Below are positions 1 to 6,179 of a DNA stretch of 9,163 bases, one piece after another. The DNA comes from Bacteriovoracaceae bacterium UBA6261 (lineage in GTDB: Bacteria > Bdellovibrionota > Bacteriovoracia > Bacteriovoracales > Bacteriovoracaceae). The translations under genes were made by a program, and so were the position numbers. The stretch lies in NCBI GenBank assembly GCA_002440825.1, contig DJVH01000073.1:1-9163 (forward strand), read 5' to 3'. The notes under the pieces were generated by a model that saw nothing but the letters and a program-made list of their open reading frames with translations, searched no databases and was not told the DNA's origin. Every line of letters starts with the position of its first letter. The first letter of the stretch is position 1.

Positions 1-128
1 AAATTCTTTATTGCGAATATCAGAGGAAATCTCTTGAGGCCTGGTGTCGTTATTACAAAAACACCAAGGCTCAAGAGCTCATCGTACAACTTAAACAAAA
101 GCATCCAAGAGCGACGCTCGCTGCTTAG
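1..128 (+). CDS. C-terminal fragment of an unrecognised protein (5' end outside window)
   Basis: Reading from base 3, this frame is open for 41 codons and ends with TAG at 126-128. Its composition looks like real protein: aromatic and charged residues (EYQRK, EAWCRYYK) followed by an amphipathic, Lys/Gln-rich tail (ELIVQLKQKHPRA) that would form a helix. It contains two Cys (in YCEY and AWCRYY). The other two plus frames are less convincing: one stops at 35-37, and the other gives a Ser/Arg/Gln-rich translation that would run on across the opposite-strand gene. The stop overlaps the stop of the minus-strand outer-membrane protein gene by four bases, a tail-to-tail arrangement repeated elsewhere in the window. 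I do not recognise the family, and too little is visible to assign a function. An imperfect inverted repeat lies inside this coding end. Confidence 0.6.
   Translation, partial: ILYCEYQRKSLEAWCRYYKNTKAQELIVQLKQKHPRATLAA
31..77. repeat. Imperfect inverted repeat, 17-base arms with 13-base loop
   Basis: The left arm (31-47, CTCTTGAGGCCTGGTGT) pairs with the right arm (61-77, ACACCAAGGCTCAAGAG) at 15 of 17 positions; mismatches are 39/69 and 41/67. The loop is 48-60. It lies inside the coding end of the first gene, about 50 bases before its stop, and has no following T-run, so it is not a typical intrinsic terminator. It could form an mRNA hairpin near the 3' end, act as a protein-binding palindrome, or be chance within coding sequence. 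Confidence 0.6.
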
Positions 129-592
129 AAGCGGTAGCGCAACCCAAGGCCGCCTTCAAGATCTGCATCGGTTTCAGGGACCAGGTCCATACAAAGCGCC
201 AGCTCACCAAAGAATTCCAGATTAGGATTCACCATTTTGTAATTTAATCCAATTGGGGCACGAGGACCAATGGCCAGATCTCCATCATGCTTATGACGGT
301 CTTTATCAATGACGGCCATTCTCGCTCCAATCCCGAAATAGAGCATTAAAGGGCTAGCTGCATTGATGTGAAAAGCGTAGGCATTTTCAACCAGATAATC
401 CGCGTGAAATTCAAGCGACAGATCATCTGCCAGCGAATAGGCAATAACTCCGTCGATTGAGCGATTGCCGCCAAGACCAATTTTGCCGGAAATGCCGGTA
501 GGAGCTCCAAGCACAACACCTAACTGGTATTCGTCTCTAGCAAAACTTGTTTGAAGTAATAAAAAAGTAGTTAAGGCCAGAATTAATTTCAT
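125..592 (-). CDS. Small outer-membrane beta-barrel protein (DUF3996-like)
   Basis: The predicted product has 155 residues. Residues 1-18 form a signal peptide (Lys2, hydrophobic LILALTTFLLL, then TSFA with likely cleavage before Arg19). The mature part alternates polar and hydrophobic residues in short strands separated by Gly/Asp turns and ends in Tyr-Arg-Phe; a terminal Phe is the usual recognition signal for outer-membrane barrel assembly. The pattern GAPTGISGK near the N-terminus, a mid-protein YFGIGAR strand and a late PIGLNYK strand recall the small barrels of the DUF3996/BAPKO_0422 type, from memory only. I chose ATG at 592 because AGAGGG (600-605) sits seven bases upstream and the signal peptide then starts MKL; an in-frame ATG at 613 would add seven charged residues before it. 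It is divergent from hutH. No enzymatic role is visible; it is probably a structural or porin-like surface protein. Confidence 0.8.
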   Translation of the reverse strand: MKLILALTTFLLLQTSFARDEYQLGVVLGAPTGISGKIGLGGNRSIDGVIAYSLADDLSLEFHADYLVENAYAFHINAASPLMLYFGIGARMAVIDKDRHKHDGDLAIGPRAPIGLNYKMVNPNLEFFGELALCMDLVPETDADLEGGLGLRYRF

Positions 593-607
593 TGCATCAC
601 CCTCTTT

Positions 608-617
608 ACGCATGCGT
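608..617. promoter_or_regulatory. Perfect 10-bp palindrome in the barrel-gene leader
   Basis: ACGCATGCGT is fully self-complementary and lies directly upstream of the AGAGGG ribosome-binding site of the minus-strand barrel gene, in the divergent region shared with hutH. It could be an operator half or a dimeric regulator site. A 10-bp palindrome in intergenic DNA is only mildly unusual, so this is a candidate site only. Confidence 0.3.
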
Positions 618-674
618 TATGAACCTTCTCGATTCTACCAATGATAATAATTGAGTTTTAGATTTTTCATAGGG

Positions 675-702
675 AAAACGCGCAAAACGCCATTACAAAC
701 GC
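675..702. repeat. Three direct repeats of AAACGC upstream of hutH
   Basis: AAAACGC occurs at 675-681 and 684-690, and AAACGC at 697-702. The cores start at 676, 685 and 697, so they are spaced 9 and 12 bases apart. The third copy abuts and slightly overlaps the proposed hutH -35 element. Clustered direct repeats next to a -35 are typical of regulator-binding sites, but no regulator gene is visible here. The sequence does not resemble the TGTATATACA-type HutC operator known from Pseudomonas. Confidence 0.4.
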
Positions 703-720
703 AGCTCTTTTGGCTAGGAT
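692..720 (+). promoter_or_regulatory. Candidate sigma70-type promoter of the hut operon
   Basis: The -35 candidate ATTACA (692-697) matches TTGACA at 4 of 6 positions. The -10 candidate TAGGAT (715-720) matches TATAAT at 4 of 6, with an ideal 17-base spacer. Transcription would start near 727, giving a leader of about 27 bases that contains the hutH ribosome-binding site AGGGAGA (738-744). A second arrangement, TTGGCT (710-715) with TATCTT (731-736), has a short 15-base spacer and would start inside the ribosome-binding site, so it is less likely. Confidence 0.35.
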
Positions 721-737
721 AGGGTGGCTTTATCTTT

Positions 738-744
738 AGGGAGA
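738..744 (+). promoter_or_regulatory. Ribosome-binding site deciding the hutH start
   Basis: AGGGAGA lies about 10 bases before the ATG at 754. It favours that ATG over an in-frame GTG at 724, which has no such sequence at a proper distance and would place this purine-rich stretch inside the coding region. Confidence 0.65.
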
Positions 745-753
745 ATTTTTATT

Positions 754-2289
754 ATGGAATTAGTTCTTAACGGACAAAATTTATCTATTGATCACGTTTA
801 TCAAGTCGCATATTCGAAAAAGGGTGCGCTAAAAATATCTATCGATTCGAAGGCGATGGAAAAAATGAAAGCTTCACGCGCTTTTGTTTTTGATATCGTC
901 AAAAAAGGAAAACCCGTTTACGGAATCAATACTGGATTTGGGGCTCTTTCGAGCATGCATATTCAGGAAAAAGATCTGGCACAATTACAGGTGAACTTAA
1001 TTCGTTCTCACTGTACAGGTGTGGGCAAACCTTTTTCAAAAGAAATTACTCGGGCCATTATGCTTTTGAGAGCAAATTGTCTCATCTCTGGCTTTTCCGG
1101 AGTCGAACCAACGACTGTTCAACTTCTTCTCGACTTCATCAACGAACACATCACTCCCGTTGTTCCTGAAAAGGGCTCTGTGGGTGCTTCCGGAGACCTT
1201 GCTCCCCTCTCTCACATTGCTCTTGCTTTGATTGGTGAAGGCGAAGTTGAGGTAGACGGAAAAGTCATTCCTTCAAAAGAAGCCATCGCAAAAATCGGTA
1301 AAACGCCAGCTGTACTGGGGCCCAAAGATGGCCTTGCTTTGATCAATGGAACTGCATGCATGGCTGCCCTTGGCGCCCTTGCTGTTTTTGAAGCAAGAGC
1401 AATTATGAAGCTTGCTGACATTGCTTCAACGCTGACGATGGATGCGGTCAAAGGAACAGATAAAGCTTACAATCCAAAAATCACAATGCTTAAGCCACAT
1501 AAAGGGCAAATTGCTTCGGTGGAAAATTTAAACAAACTGGTTAAAGGCTCTGCTTTAAAAGATTCACACCCTGACTGTCATAAAGTTCAAGATCCTTATT
1601 CTCTTCGTTGTGTTCCGCAAGTGCATGGAGCCTGCAGACAAACACTTCAGCATGCAGAAGAAGTGATTACAACAGAACTGAACGCTGTTACAGACAATCC
1701 GCTGATCTTTGTAGAAAGTGGTGAAGTTATTTCTGGCGGAAATTTCCACGGAGAAGCTCTGGCCTTGGCAATGGATTATCTAGCCATGGGTGTAGCGGAA
1801 ATTTGCAACATCAGTGAAAGAAGAATTGAAAAAATGATGAACCCTGTTTTTTCAGAACTTCCTGCGTTCTTAACGAAAAACTCCGGCCTCAATTCGGGTC
1901 TCATGATTGCTCACGTAACCGCAGCTGCACTTGTTTCGGAAAACAAATACCTTTGTCATCCGGCGAGCGTGGATTCCGTTCCGACATCAACTGATAAAGA
2001 AGATCACGTTTCAATGGGCGTTACAGCTGGACGAAAACTTCACGAAGTTGTGGCGAATGCTAAATCGGTTCTTGGTATCGAACTTCTTTGCAACACTCAG
2101 GCGCTCGATCTTCAAAGACCGCTTACAACTTCACCTGCCCTTGAAGCCGTTTATGCAACAATTAGACATCATGTTGAACCTATTGGCGAAGACAGAATAT
2201 TTTACAAAGATATCAACAATATTATTTCTCTTATCAACAGCGGTGACATTGTAGCAGCTGTTGAATCTAAAATTGGAGTGCTCAACTAA
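754..2289 (+). CDS. hutH: Histidine ammonia-lyase
   Basis: HutH catalyses the first step of histidine degradation, non-oxidative elimination of ammonia from L-histidine to give trans-urocanate, in the cytoplasm. The 511-residue product matches the usual length of about 510. The Ala145-Ser146-Gly147 triad in GSVGASGDLAPLSH is the precursor of the autocatalytic MIO cofactor. Other family landmarks are Tyr56 in YGINTGFG, His86, Asn198 in LINGT, Tyr282 and Arg285 in QDPYSLRCVPQ, and Glu416 in the TDKEDHVSMG segment. All the active-site residues I know from the Pseudomonas enzyme are present, so it should be active. It is the first gene of hutHUI. Its stop TAA shares one base with the hutU start (TAATG), which suggests translational coupling. 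The start at 754 rests on the AGGGAGA site and on the family N-terminus. Confidence 0.97.
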   Translation: MELVLNGQNLSIDHVYQVAYSKKGALKISIDSKAMEKMKASRAFVFDIVKKGKPVYGINTGFGALSSMHIQEKDLAQLQVNLIRSHCTGVGKPFSKEITRAIMLLRANCLISGFSGVEPTTVQLLLDFINEHITPVVPEKGSVGASGDLAPLSHIALALIGEGEVEVDGKVIPSKEAIAKIGKTPAVLGPKDGLALINGTACMAALGALAVFEARAIMKLADIASTLTMDAVKGTDKAYNPKITMLKPHKGQIASVENLNKLVKGSALKDSHPDCHKVQDPYSLRCVPQVHGACRQTLQHAEEVITTELNAVTDNPLIFVESGEVISGGNFHGEALALAMDYLAMGVAEICNISERRIEKMMNPVFSELPAFLTKNSGLNSGLMIAHVTAAALVSENKYLCHPASVDSVPTSTDKEDHVSMGVTAGRKLHEVVANAKSVLGIELLCNTQALDLQRPLTTSPALEAVYATIRHHVEPIGEDRIFYKDINNIISLINSGDIVAAVESKIGVLN

Positions 2290-3959
2290 TGAACACAAAA
2301 ACAATCCCGCTACCTCCGACAGGTTCACAATTAACATGCAAAGGCTGGCATCAGGAAGCAGCTCTTCGCTGCTTACTTAACAACCTTCATCCTGACGTTG
2401 CAGAAGACAGAGATAATCTCATTGTCTACGGTGGCAATGGACAGGCTGCACGCAATCACGAAGCTCTTTACAATATTATTGAGTCGCTAAAGAATCTTGA
2501 GAACAATGAAACGCTGATGATTCAATCAGGAAAACCTGTTGCTATCTTTCCTTCTCATGAGCATGGTCCGCGTGTACTGATCGCTAATTCAAATCTAGTT
2601 CCCCACTGGGCAACCTGGGAACATTTTAACAAATTAAAAGACGAAGGTCTGATGATGTACGGCCAGATGACAGCTGGATCATGGATCTATATCGGCTCAC
2701 AGGGAATTCTTCAGGGAACATATGAGACGTTCATGGCCGCAGCTGAAAAACATTACGGCGAAGGTAAAGATCTCACCGGCAAACTTGTTTTAACAGCTGG
2801 TATTGGTGGTATGGGAGGAGCTCAGCCGCTGGCCGTGAAAATGGCTAACGGTGTTTGTCTTGCGTGTGATGTGGAGAAATGGAGAATTGAAAAACGCCTG
2901 AAAACAAAATATCTGGATGTTCTTTGCGAAACATTTGATGAAGCCATTGATCTGGCCCTTAAATCCAAAAAAGAAAACAAAGCTATTTCTATCGGCGTTG
3001 TTGGCAATGCTGCTGATTTCTTCAAATATGTTTACGACAAGGGAATTGTTCCGGATCTTGTTACAGACCAGACGTCTGCGCACGATCCACTAAACGGTTA
3101 TGTTCCAAATGGAATGCCTGTAGAAGTTGCACTAAAGCTTCGTCAGACTGATCCGAAAAAATATACAGAGCTTTCTTACCAGACAATGGGTGAACACGTG
3201 AAAGCAATGCTCGCTTTCCAGAAGAAAGGCTCACATGTTTTTGATTACGGAAACAACTTACGTGAAGGTGCAAAAATTGTTGGCGTTACAAATGCCTACG
3301 ACTTCCCAGGATTCGTACCTGCTTACATTCGTCCACTTTTCTGCAAAGGATCCGGTCCGTTCAGATGGGTTGCACTTTCTGGTGATCCGGAAGATATCCG
3401 CGTAACAGACAATGCACTGATGGAACTTTTCCCAGAAAATAAAAAACTTCACAACTGGCTGAAGAAAGCCCAGGACATGATTGCCTTCCAGGGATTGCCA
3501 TCAAGAATTTGTTGGCTGTCTTACGGTGAAAGAGAAAAAGCTGGTCTTCTTTTCAATAAGCTCGTTCGCGAAGGAAAAGTAAAAGCTCCAATTGTCATTG
3601 GTCGCGACCATTTGGATTGCGGATCAGTGACTTCTCCGAACAGAGAAACAGAAGGAATGAAAGATGGAACTGACGCAGTTTCAGACTGGTCATTGTTAAA
3701 TCTAATGATCAATACAATGAACGGTGCTTCTTGGACTTCATTTCACCACGGTGGTGGTGTAGGTATCGGATATTCACAACATGCCGGTATGGTTATTTGT
3801 TGTGACGGAACAGAAGATATGGACAAACGTTTGAAGCGAGTTCTAAATTCTGATCCAGGAATGGGAGTGGCCCGTCACGCCGATGCTGGTTATGAACAAG
3901 CTATTGCAACAGCAAAGAATAGCAAACTGAAATTACCTTCATTGAAAATAAACTGCTAA
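2289..3959 (+). CDS. hutU: Urocanate hydratase (urocanase)
   Basis: HutU adds water to urocanate to form 4-imidazolone-5-propanoate, using tightly bound NAD+ as an electrophile rather than a redox carrier. The 556-residue product is of normal family length. The N-terminal YGGNGQAARNHEA segment, the Rossmann-type GIGGMGGAQP at residues 171-180, and the catalytic Cys408 in LPSRICW (equivalent to Cys410 of the Pseudomonas enzyme) are all present. So is the strongly conserved C-terminal block running from DHLDCGSVTSPNRET to the HHGGGVGIGYSQHAG glycine-rich stretch. The start overlaps the hutH stop by one base; GGAG at 2275-2278 gives a ribosome-binding site inside the end of hutH. The product of this step is unstable, which fits placing hutI immediately downstream. 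Confidence 0.98.
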   Translation: MNTKTIPLPPTGSQLTCKGWHQEAALRCLLNNLHPDVAEDRDNLIVYGGNGQAARNHEALYNIIESLKNLENNETLMIQSGKPVAIFPSHEHGPRVLIANSNLVPHWATWEHFNKLKDEGLMMYGQMTAGSWIYIGSQGILQGTYETFMAAAEKHYGEGKDLTGKLVLTAGIGGMGGAQPLAVKMANGVCLACDVEKWRIEKRLKTKYLDVLCETFDEAIDLALKSKKENKAISIGVVGNAADFFKYVYDKGIVPDLVTDQTSAHDPLNGYVPNGMPVEVALKLRQTDPKKYTELSYQTMGEHVKAMLAFQKKGSHVFDYGNNLREGAKIVGVTNAYDFPGFVPAYIRPLFCKGSGPFRWVALSGDPEDIRVTDNALMELFPENKKLHNWLKKAQDMIAFQGLPSRICWLSYGEREKAGLLFNKLVREGKVKAPIVIGRDHLDCGSVTSPNRETEGMKDGTDAVSDWSLLNLMINTMNGASWTSFHHGGGVGIGYSQHAGMVICCDGTEDMDKRLKRVLNSDPGMGVARHADAGYEQAIATAKNSKLKLPSLKINC

Positions 3960-3967
3960 GGAAATAA

Positions 3968-5185
3968 ATGAGCATTAAAATTTTTCGAAATTTTTCTGAA
4001 GTCGCCACTCTTGCCGGTGCTTATCAAAAAGATGGGCGCAAAGTTTTACCGGAAGATCTTGGCCTTTTGAAAAATGCCACGATTGTTTTTGATGCTGAAA
4101 AAATTCACTGGATAGGTCCGGACAATCAACTACCGGATGATTATCTTGAAAAAGATTATCCCGAAATAGATGTTTCCGGAAAAGTCTGTGTTCCTGAAAT
4201 TGTGGATTCCCATACACATCTTGTTTTTGGTGGCGATCGTGCTCATGAATATTCCATGAGACTAAACGGAGCTTCTTACGAAGAAATCGCTGCGGCCGGT
4301 GGCGGAATTTTGAATTCGATGAAAGGAACCAATGCTCTTTCGCGTGTTGAATTATTGAAGTCTGCACACCAAAGAGTTAAGGCCATTAAAGCTTATGGTG
4401 TTGGTGCCATTGAAATAAAATCGGGCTACGGCCTTACTTTCGAAAAGGAATATGAACTTTCACACGTCATTCATGATTTAAAAAATCTGGCCCGACCAGA
4501 TGTTCAGATTATTAATACATTTATGGCCGCTCATGCGGTTCCGAAAGAATATGCTTCATCTTACGATTATATGAGAGATGTTGTTCTGCCCTTATTAGAT
4601 AAGCTTGGCGAAGAGCAAATCCTGGATTGTGTCGATATTTTTCATGAGCAAAATTATTTTTCCAATAACGATGTTGTTGCTCTTTTTGAACGCGCCAAAA
4701 GATGGAATATCAATGTAAAAATTCATGCTGATGAATTCAATGATAACAAAGGCGCCGTTCTGGCTGCCAAGTATGAGGCGCTTTCTGCGGATCATTTGCT
4801 CAGTACAACTGAAGACGGCATTGCTGCTTTGGCTTCTTCAAATACGGTTGCCACTCTATTGCCAGGGACGGGACTTTTCTTAGGAAAACCTCAGGCAAAT
4901 GCGCGCGCTTTACTTGATGCCGGAGCAAAAGTGGCCATTGCTTCAGACTTTAATCCCGGCTCGTGCCATTGCGATAATCTTATTATGTTGGCTTCAATCG
5001 CAGCACCTTTGTATAAAATGAATCAGGCTGAAATGTGGACGGCCATCACTTTAAATGCGGCCACTGCCATTGGGCTAAAAAATCAGGGTGCCTTGATCGC
5101 CGGATTAAGACCGCGATTTTCAGTGTTCAACACCAATTCAATAGACAGAATTACCTATAACTGGGGCAAAAACCTCGCAAACTAG
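3968..5185 (+). CDS. hutI: Imidazolonepropionase
   Basis: HutI hydrolyses the imidazolone ring to N-formimino-L-glutamate, the third step of the pathway. The 405-residue protein has the amidohydrolase layout: a small N-terminal beta part, then a metal-dependent barrel. Visible metal and catalytic positions are His82 and His84 in DSHTHLVFGG, Tyr154 in KSGYG, His189, His253 and Glu256 in KIHADEF, His276 in SADHL, and Asp327 in ASDFNPGS. These match a mononuclear zinc- or iron-dependent enzyme. It starts eight bases after the hutU stop, with an AAGGAAA site (3958-3964) overlapping that stop, so it is co-translated with the operon. No hutG, hutF or formiminotransferase follows, so the fate of formiminoglutamate is not encoded here. 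Confidence 0.97.
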   Translation: MSIKIFRNFSEVATLAGAYQKDGRKVLPEDLGLLKNATIVFDAEKIHWIGPDNQLPDDYLEKDYPEIDVSGKVCVPEIVDSHTHLVFGGDRAHEYSMRLNGASYEEIAAAGGGILNSMKGTNALSRVELLKSAHQRVKAIKAYGVGAIEIKSGYGLTFEKEYELSHVIHDLKNLARPDVQIINTFMAAHAVPKEYASSYDYMRDVVLPLLDKLGEEQILDCVDIFHEQNYFSNNDVVALFERAKRWNINVKIHADEFNDNKGAVLAAKYEALSADHLLSTTEDGIAALASSNTVATLLPGTGLFLGKPQANARALLDAGAKVAIASDFNPGSCHCDNLIMLASIAAPLYKMNQAEMWTAITLNAATAIGLKNQGALIAGLRPRFSVFNTNSIDRITYNWGKNLAN

Positions 5186-5205
5186 TCGGTCTTTTTCTCT
5201 CTAAG

Positions 5206-5230
5206 TTTTTACGGCAATTAACCGTAAAGA
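5206..5230 (+). promoter_or_regulatory. Hairpin in the leader of the lipoprotein gene
   Basis: TTTACGG (5208-5214) pairs perfectly with CCGTAAA (5222-5228) around a 7-base loop. One G-T wobble and one T-A pair can extend the stem to nine. The right arm overlaps the only purine-rich candidate ribosome-binding stretch (AAAGAAGA, 5226-5233) before the ATG at 5236. The T-run lies before the stem rather than after it on the plus strand, and A residues follow it on the minus strand, so it is not a standard terminator for either direction. Confidence 0.4.
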
Positions 5231-5235
5231 AGATT

Positions 5236-5595
5236 ATGAAAAAGTTCGCTGCGATTTTTTGTCTATTAATTTTGGTTTCTTGTGGAAAAGACAAGCTCAA
5301 TTCATCTGCTACAAAAAGCACGGCTACTTTGACAGCTCCTAAAGAGTGCAACTTTACCAATTTGGGACCACCGGTTTGCGCACTATTGCCTCAAGATAAT
5401 ATGCTTCATGATTATTTTAACAAAGAGTACGCCGAATGCCTCGGAGCTGAAGTGCAATTTGAGGGTCATTGTGATTGTGCTGCTAATACTGTTCAGGTTT
5501 GTGCAGAAGATGGTCTAAGTTATTCCGAGTGCGATGCCAAAGCTAAAAAGTTAAAAATCGTAAAATACACACCTTGTTACGTAAAAGACATGTAA
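5236..5595 (+). CDS. Small cysteine-rich lipoprotein with two Kazal-like modules
   Basis: The 119-residue product begins with a lipoprotein signal: Lys2-Lys3, a hydrophobic stretch, then lipobox Leu13-Val14-Ser15-Cys16, so the mature protein should be lipidated at Cys16. A Ser/Thr/Lys-rich linker runs to about residue 36. The rest holds eight Cys (38, 48, 68, 79, 81, 89, 99, 114), which divide into two groups of four. The second module, VCAEDGLSYSEC followed by Cys114, closely resembles the C-x-x-DG-x-x-Y-x-x-C core of Kazal serine-protease inhibitors. The first (PPVC, then YAEC-LGAEVQFEGHC) resembles the Kazal second half with an insertion. Classical Kazal domains have six Cys; these have four. 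An envelope-anchored protease inhibitor is therefore an inference, and a purely structural role is equally possible. It may be read through from hutI, 50 bases upstream. Confidence 0.75.
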   Translation: MKKFAAIFCLLILVSCGKDKLNSSATKSTATLTAPKECNFTNLGPPVCALLPQDNMLHDYFNKEYAECLGAEVQFEGHCDCAANTVQVCAEDGLSYSECDAKAKKLKIVKYTPCYVKDM

Positions 5596-5596
5596 C

Positions 5597-6145
5597 CTAA
5601 TTTTTTATCCATTTTTTAATTTTTTCAATAGTCTCTGCTGAATTAAAGTCCATTGGTCCATTGCTATAATGAACGACCTTGCCACGGTTAAAAATAATCG
5701 TAACCGGTATAGCAGTCAGCTTTAAACCATCCGCAATTTTTGTTCCTTTATCCGGAATAATGTTGAGCTCTTGCTTAATATTTAATTTTTTTACGATTTT
5801 CTGGATGTTCTTCATTTGATCATCTTCATCTGTGTTGAATGCTAAAATCTGAACTTCATCGTCTTTGAATTTATTTTTCATCGCTAACAACGACGGCATC
5901 TCTTCCAGACAAGGGTTACACCAGGAAGCCCAAAAATTATAAATAACAACCGGGGCTTTAATTTTTGTATTTTCGATTTTCTTGCCGTCTATGGTCTCAA
6001 ATTTCCCGCCAAGAAAATGTTTTTCATAGATCGCGTATTCATTTTCAGATTTTGTTGCTGCAATCAGGGTTTGATAGCCGACCTGTCCCACTATTGCGGC
6101 AGTAAAGGCCATTACAAAGATGATCAATGGTAAAAATTTCTTCAT
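5597..6145 (-). CDS. TlpA/ResA-type membrane-anchored thiol-disulfide thioredoxin
   Basis: The 182-residue protein has a short basic N-terminus and a hydrophobic segment at about residues 4-22 that serves as membrane anchor or uncleaved signal, placing the rest in the periplasm. The thioredoxin fold follows: PVVIYNFWASWCNPC with the redox pair Cys76/Cys79, EEMPSLLAMKNKF, a central LAFNTDED strand, and the cis-proline Pro147 in TAIPVTIIFNRGK. The Trp-Cys-x-Pro-Cys motif and length fit TlpA/ResA-like proteins, which usually reduce disulfides in cytochrome c maturation or in other envelope proteins. No cytochrome or ccm genes are nearby, so the substrate is unknown. A strong site AGGAG (6155-6159) lies nine bases before the ATG. 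Its stop is one base from the stop of the convergent cysteine-rich lipoprotein. Confidence 0.92.
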   Translation of the reverse strand: MKKFLPLIIFVMAFTAAIVGQVGYQTLIAATKSENEYAIYEKHFLGGKFETIDGKKIENTKIKAPVVIYNFWASWCNPCLEEMPSLLAMKNKFKDDEVQILAFNTDEDDQMKNIQKIVKKLNIKQELNIIPDKGTKIADGLKLTAIPVTIIFNRGKVVHYSNGPMDFNSAETIEKIKKWIKN

Positions 6146-6173
6146 TTGTGATCACTCCTATTCGTCATAAAAT
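6146..6173 (+). promoter_or_regulatory. Candidate promoter giving a leaderless prepilin mRNA
   Basis: TTGTGA (6146-6151) matches TTGACA at 4 of 6 and TAAAAT (6168-6173) matches TATAAT at 5 of 6, with a 16-base spacer. Six bases follow the -10 before A6180, which is both the expected transcription start and the first base of the prepilin ATG. No Shine-Dalgarno sequence precedes that ATG, consistent with a leaderless transcript that may continue into glpK. Confidence 0.4.
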
Positions 6174-6177
6174 TATA
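6172..6177 (-). promoter_or_regulatory. Candidate -10 element of the tlpA-like gene
   Basis: Read on the minus strand this is a perfect TATAAT. Transcription would start near 6165, giving a leader of about 20 bases containing the AGGAG site. The hexamer at the ideal -35 distance (GTTTTC) is poor, so the promoter may need an activator. It overlaps the plus-strand -10 candidate (6168-6173), so polymerase could hardly occupy both at once. Confidence 0.4.
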
Positions 6178-6179
6178 CT

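Noticed and set aside
34..225. Plus-strand open frame of 63 codons
   Set aside because: It overlaps the better-supported partial gene ending at 128 and the 3' end of the barrel gene, and its translation is Ser/Arg/Gln-rich without family character.
593..613. Upstream ATG at 613 as start of the barrel protein
   Set aside because: It would add a charged stretch ahead of the signal peptide, and AGAGGG is correctly spaced for the ATG at 592.
724..753. GTG at 724 as the start of hutH
   Set aside because: It would place the AGGGAGA ribosome-binding site inside the coding region and add ten residues beyond the family N-terminus.
1931..2254. 107-codon plus frame inside hutH
   Set aside because: It is an out-of-frame shadow of the conserved hutH C-terminal half, with no family features.
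3975..4367. 130-codon minus-strand frame inside hutI
   Set aside because: It lies wholly within a clearly recognised gene and has a His/Gln/Phe-rich composition typical of an antisense shadow.
5186..5235. Intrinsic terminator after hutI
   Set aside because: T-runs precede the only good stem rather than following it, and no stem precedes the T-run near 5191-5195 convincingly.
6148..6155. GTGATCAC palindrome as a CRP-type site
   Set aside because: The half-sites TGTGA and TCAC overlap instead of being separated by six bases, and the sequence lies between a ribosome-binding site and the start codon.
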